Source: Legionella bozemanae
Lineage (GTDB): Bacteria > Pseudomonadota > Gammaproteobacteria > Legionellales > Legionellaceae
Direction of reading: 5' to 3'
DNA: 64,000 nt
Assembly: GCF_001648595.1 (NCBI RefSeq)
Contig: NZ_LBAW01000020.1
Span: forward strand, 1 to 64,000
The notes under the pieces are model-generated. The model saw only the letters and a list, made by a program, of their open reading frames with translations. It was not told where the DNA came from and did no database searches. The position numbers were made by a program, and so were the translations under genes. Shown in pieces: positions 63,418-64,000 of this stretch. Within the stretch, counting starts at the first letter, position 1. Each line of letters opens with the position of its first letter.

Positions 63418-64000
63418 TCATCGGCCCAATCGGTTTGCTCTTGGAGGTAATGCTGGCGCAGGCGCATGCGCTGAGTAGATATTAAGTACAGAATCAATAG
63501 CCTCTTCAACTTTTTTTGTCATTTCTTTATTTTGTTTGTACACTGATTTATATTCAGAAACTGTAAGGTGAATCTGCTTGGGGTTAGTTACCCCATTAGT
63601 ACTCATAAATTCTTTAACCGCACCTATCAAATTAGCCATGTTCTCCTCATATATTACACGATCGCCAGAGGAACTCTCTATATTTTGAAGACACTTTTTG
63701 CTTTCCAGATGATCATACAATCCGCTAGCCAAAATTAGCCTATCCCTATTAGTCTCATATTCCTTTACATTTTTATTAGCAAATATACCAACTAGTCCAA
63801 CTCTATGATGATGACTACCTAGACAAGCAAGATTAACCCTTTTGTTTTCATCTCTAAAATAAAAGCTTTTAGCATTACGGCTTATTGGCATGACTTTGTC
63901 TATTTCAGGATAGGCAAATTCAATTAAATATTTTTTATTTTGGAAATCATAAGGTATTCCCATGGCCTCTAAAATGGGTATTTTAGTATTAGATCGAATA
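63418..64000 (-). CDS. Unknown protein, 5' end beyond the window (partial)
   Basis: The frame is open to the window edge (upstream codons read IRSNTKIPILEA before the ATG at 63963), so 63963 may be internal and the gene likely continues beyond 64000. At least 181 residues: KYLIEFAYPEIDKVMPIS, LACLGSHHHRVGLVGIF, then a helical tail ending APAPALPPRANRLGR, a proline-rich end that could bind SH3-type domains. No family recognised. Confidence 0.55.
   Translation of the reverse strand, partial: IRSNTKIPILEAMGIPYDFQNKKYLIEFAYPEIDKVMPISRNAKSFYFRDENKRVNLACLGSHHHRVGLVGIFANKNVKEYETNRDRLILASGLYDHLESKKCLQNIESSSGDRVIYEENMANLIGAVKEFMSTNGVTNPKQIHLTVSEYKSVYKQNKEMTKKVEEAIDSVLNIYSAHAPAPALPPRANRLGR

Noticed and set aside
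1..64000. CRISPR arrays, intact insertion sequences, rRNA genes, replication origins
   Set aside because: Looked for regularly spaced repeats, transposase motifs and rRNA-like sequence; none were seen.

Overview
The window is AT-rich, gene-dense gammaproteobacterial chromosome and reads as a Legionella species, probably not L. pneumophila itself. The grounds are a phosphatidylcholine synthase, a Legionella-type 180-kDa glutamate dehydrogenase, a CsrA paralogue, many eukaryote-like or host-directed proteins (protein kinase, zeta-toxin-like kinase, M91-type metalloprotease with a CaaX tail, mitochondrial-carrier-like protein), and two promoters with good matches to the PmrA box that drives Dot/Icm effector genes.

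Layout. 0.2-2 kb: NUDIX hydrolase and pabB (minus strand). 2.2-5.4 kb: operon for a 2-oxoacid (pyruvate-type) dehydrogenase, E1 alpha, E1 beta and E2, without E3. 5.4-6.8 kb: two Legionella-type unknowns. 6.9-12.6 kb: ruvB-ybgC-tolQ-tolR-tolA-tolB, followed by an S1/P1 nuclease where pal is usually found. 12.7-16.8 kb: a tandem pair of paralogous membrane proteins, an ECF sigma factor, and the cptA/sdhE pair divergent from ygfZ. 16.9-25.4 kb: glutamate dehydrogenase, an aldehyde dehydrogenase, pcs and two small envelope genes. 25.5-27.5 kb: the rpsF-rpsR-(membrane gene)-rplI operon. 27.7-33.1 kb: csrA-like gene coupled to a PAP2 phosphatase, an L,D-transpeptidase and a fadIJ-type beta-oxidation operon.

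33.5-50.6 kb is the main accessory region. tRNA-Ser(GCU) and tRNA-Arg(ACG) are followed at once by two extra pieces of the tRNA-Arg 3' end, the remains of a tyrosine-recombinase gene, an endonuclease I pseudogene, a kinase-like effector, an effector remnant, the zeta-like protein and the M91-type protease. Then come an alcohol dehydrogenase, a beta-CASP ribonuclease/AMP phosphorylase/PRPP synthetase operon, a nitroreductase and an MgtA-like P-type ATPase. A tRNA-Arg-like fragment joined to a second copy of a 56-bp repeat sits immediately after the ATPase, so 33.7-50.6 kb may be one decayed tRNA-integrated island. This is inference.

50.9-64 kb: a CvfB-like S1 protein, a frameshifted GIY-YIG gene, a large unknown protein, a decayed alpha/beta hydrolase, a histidine kinase and response regulator flanking a cytosolic-looking beta-lactamase-family protein, and a run of unknown or effector-like genes including the mitochondrial-carrier-like gene with its PmrA box. 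The last gene runs off the window end. Dispersed inverted repeats mark many intergenic spaces. No CRISPR array, intact insertion sequence or intact integrase was seen.
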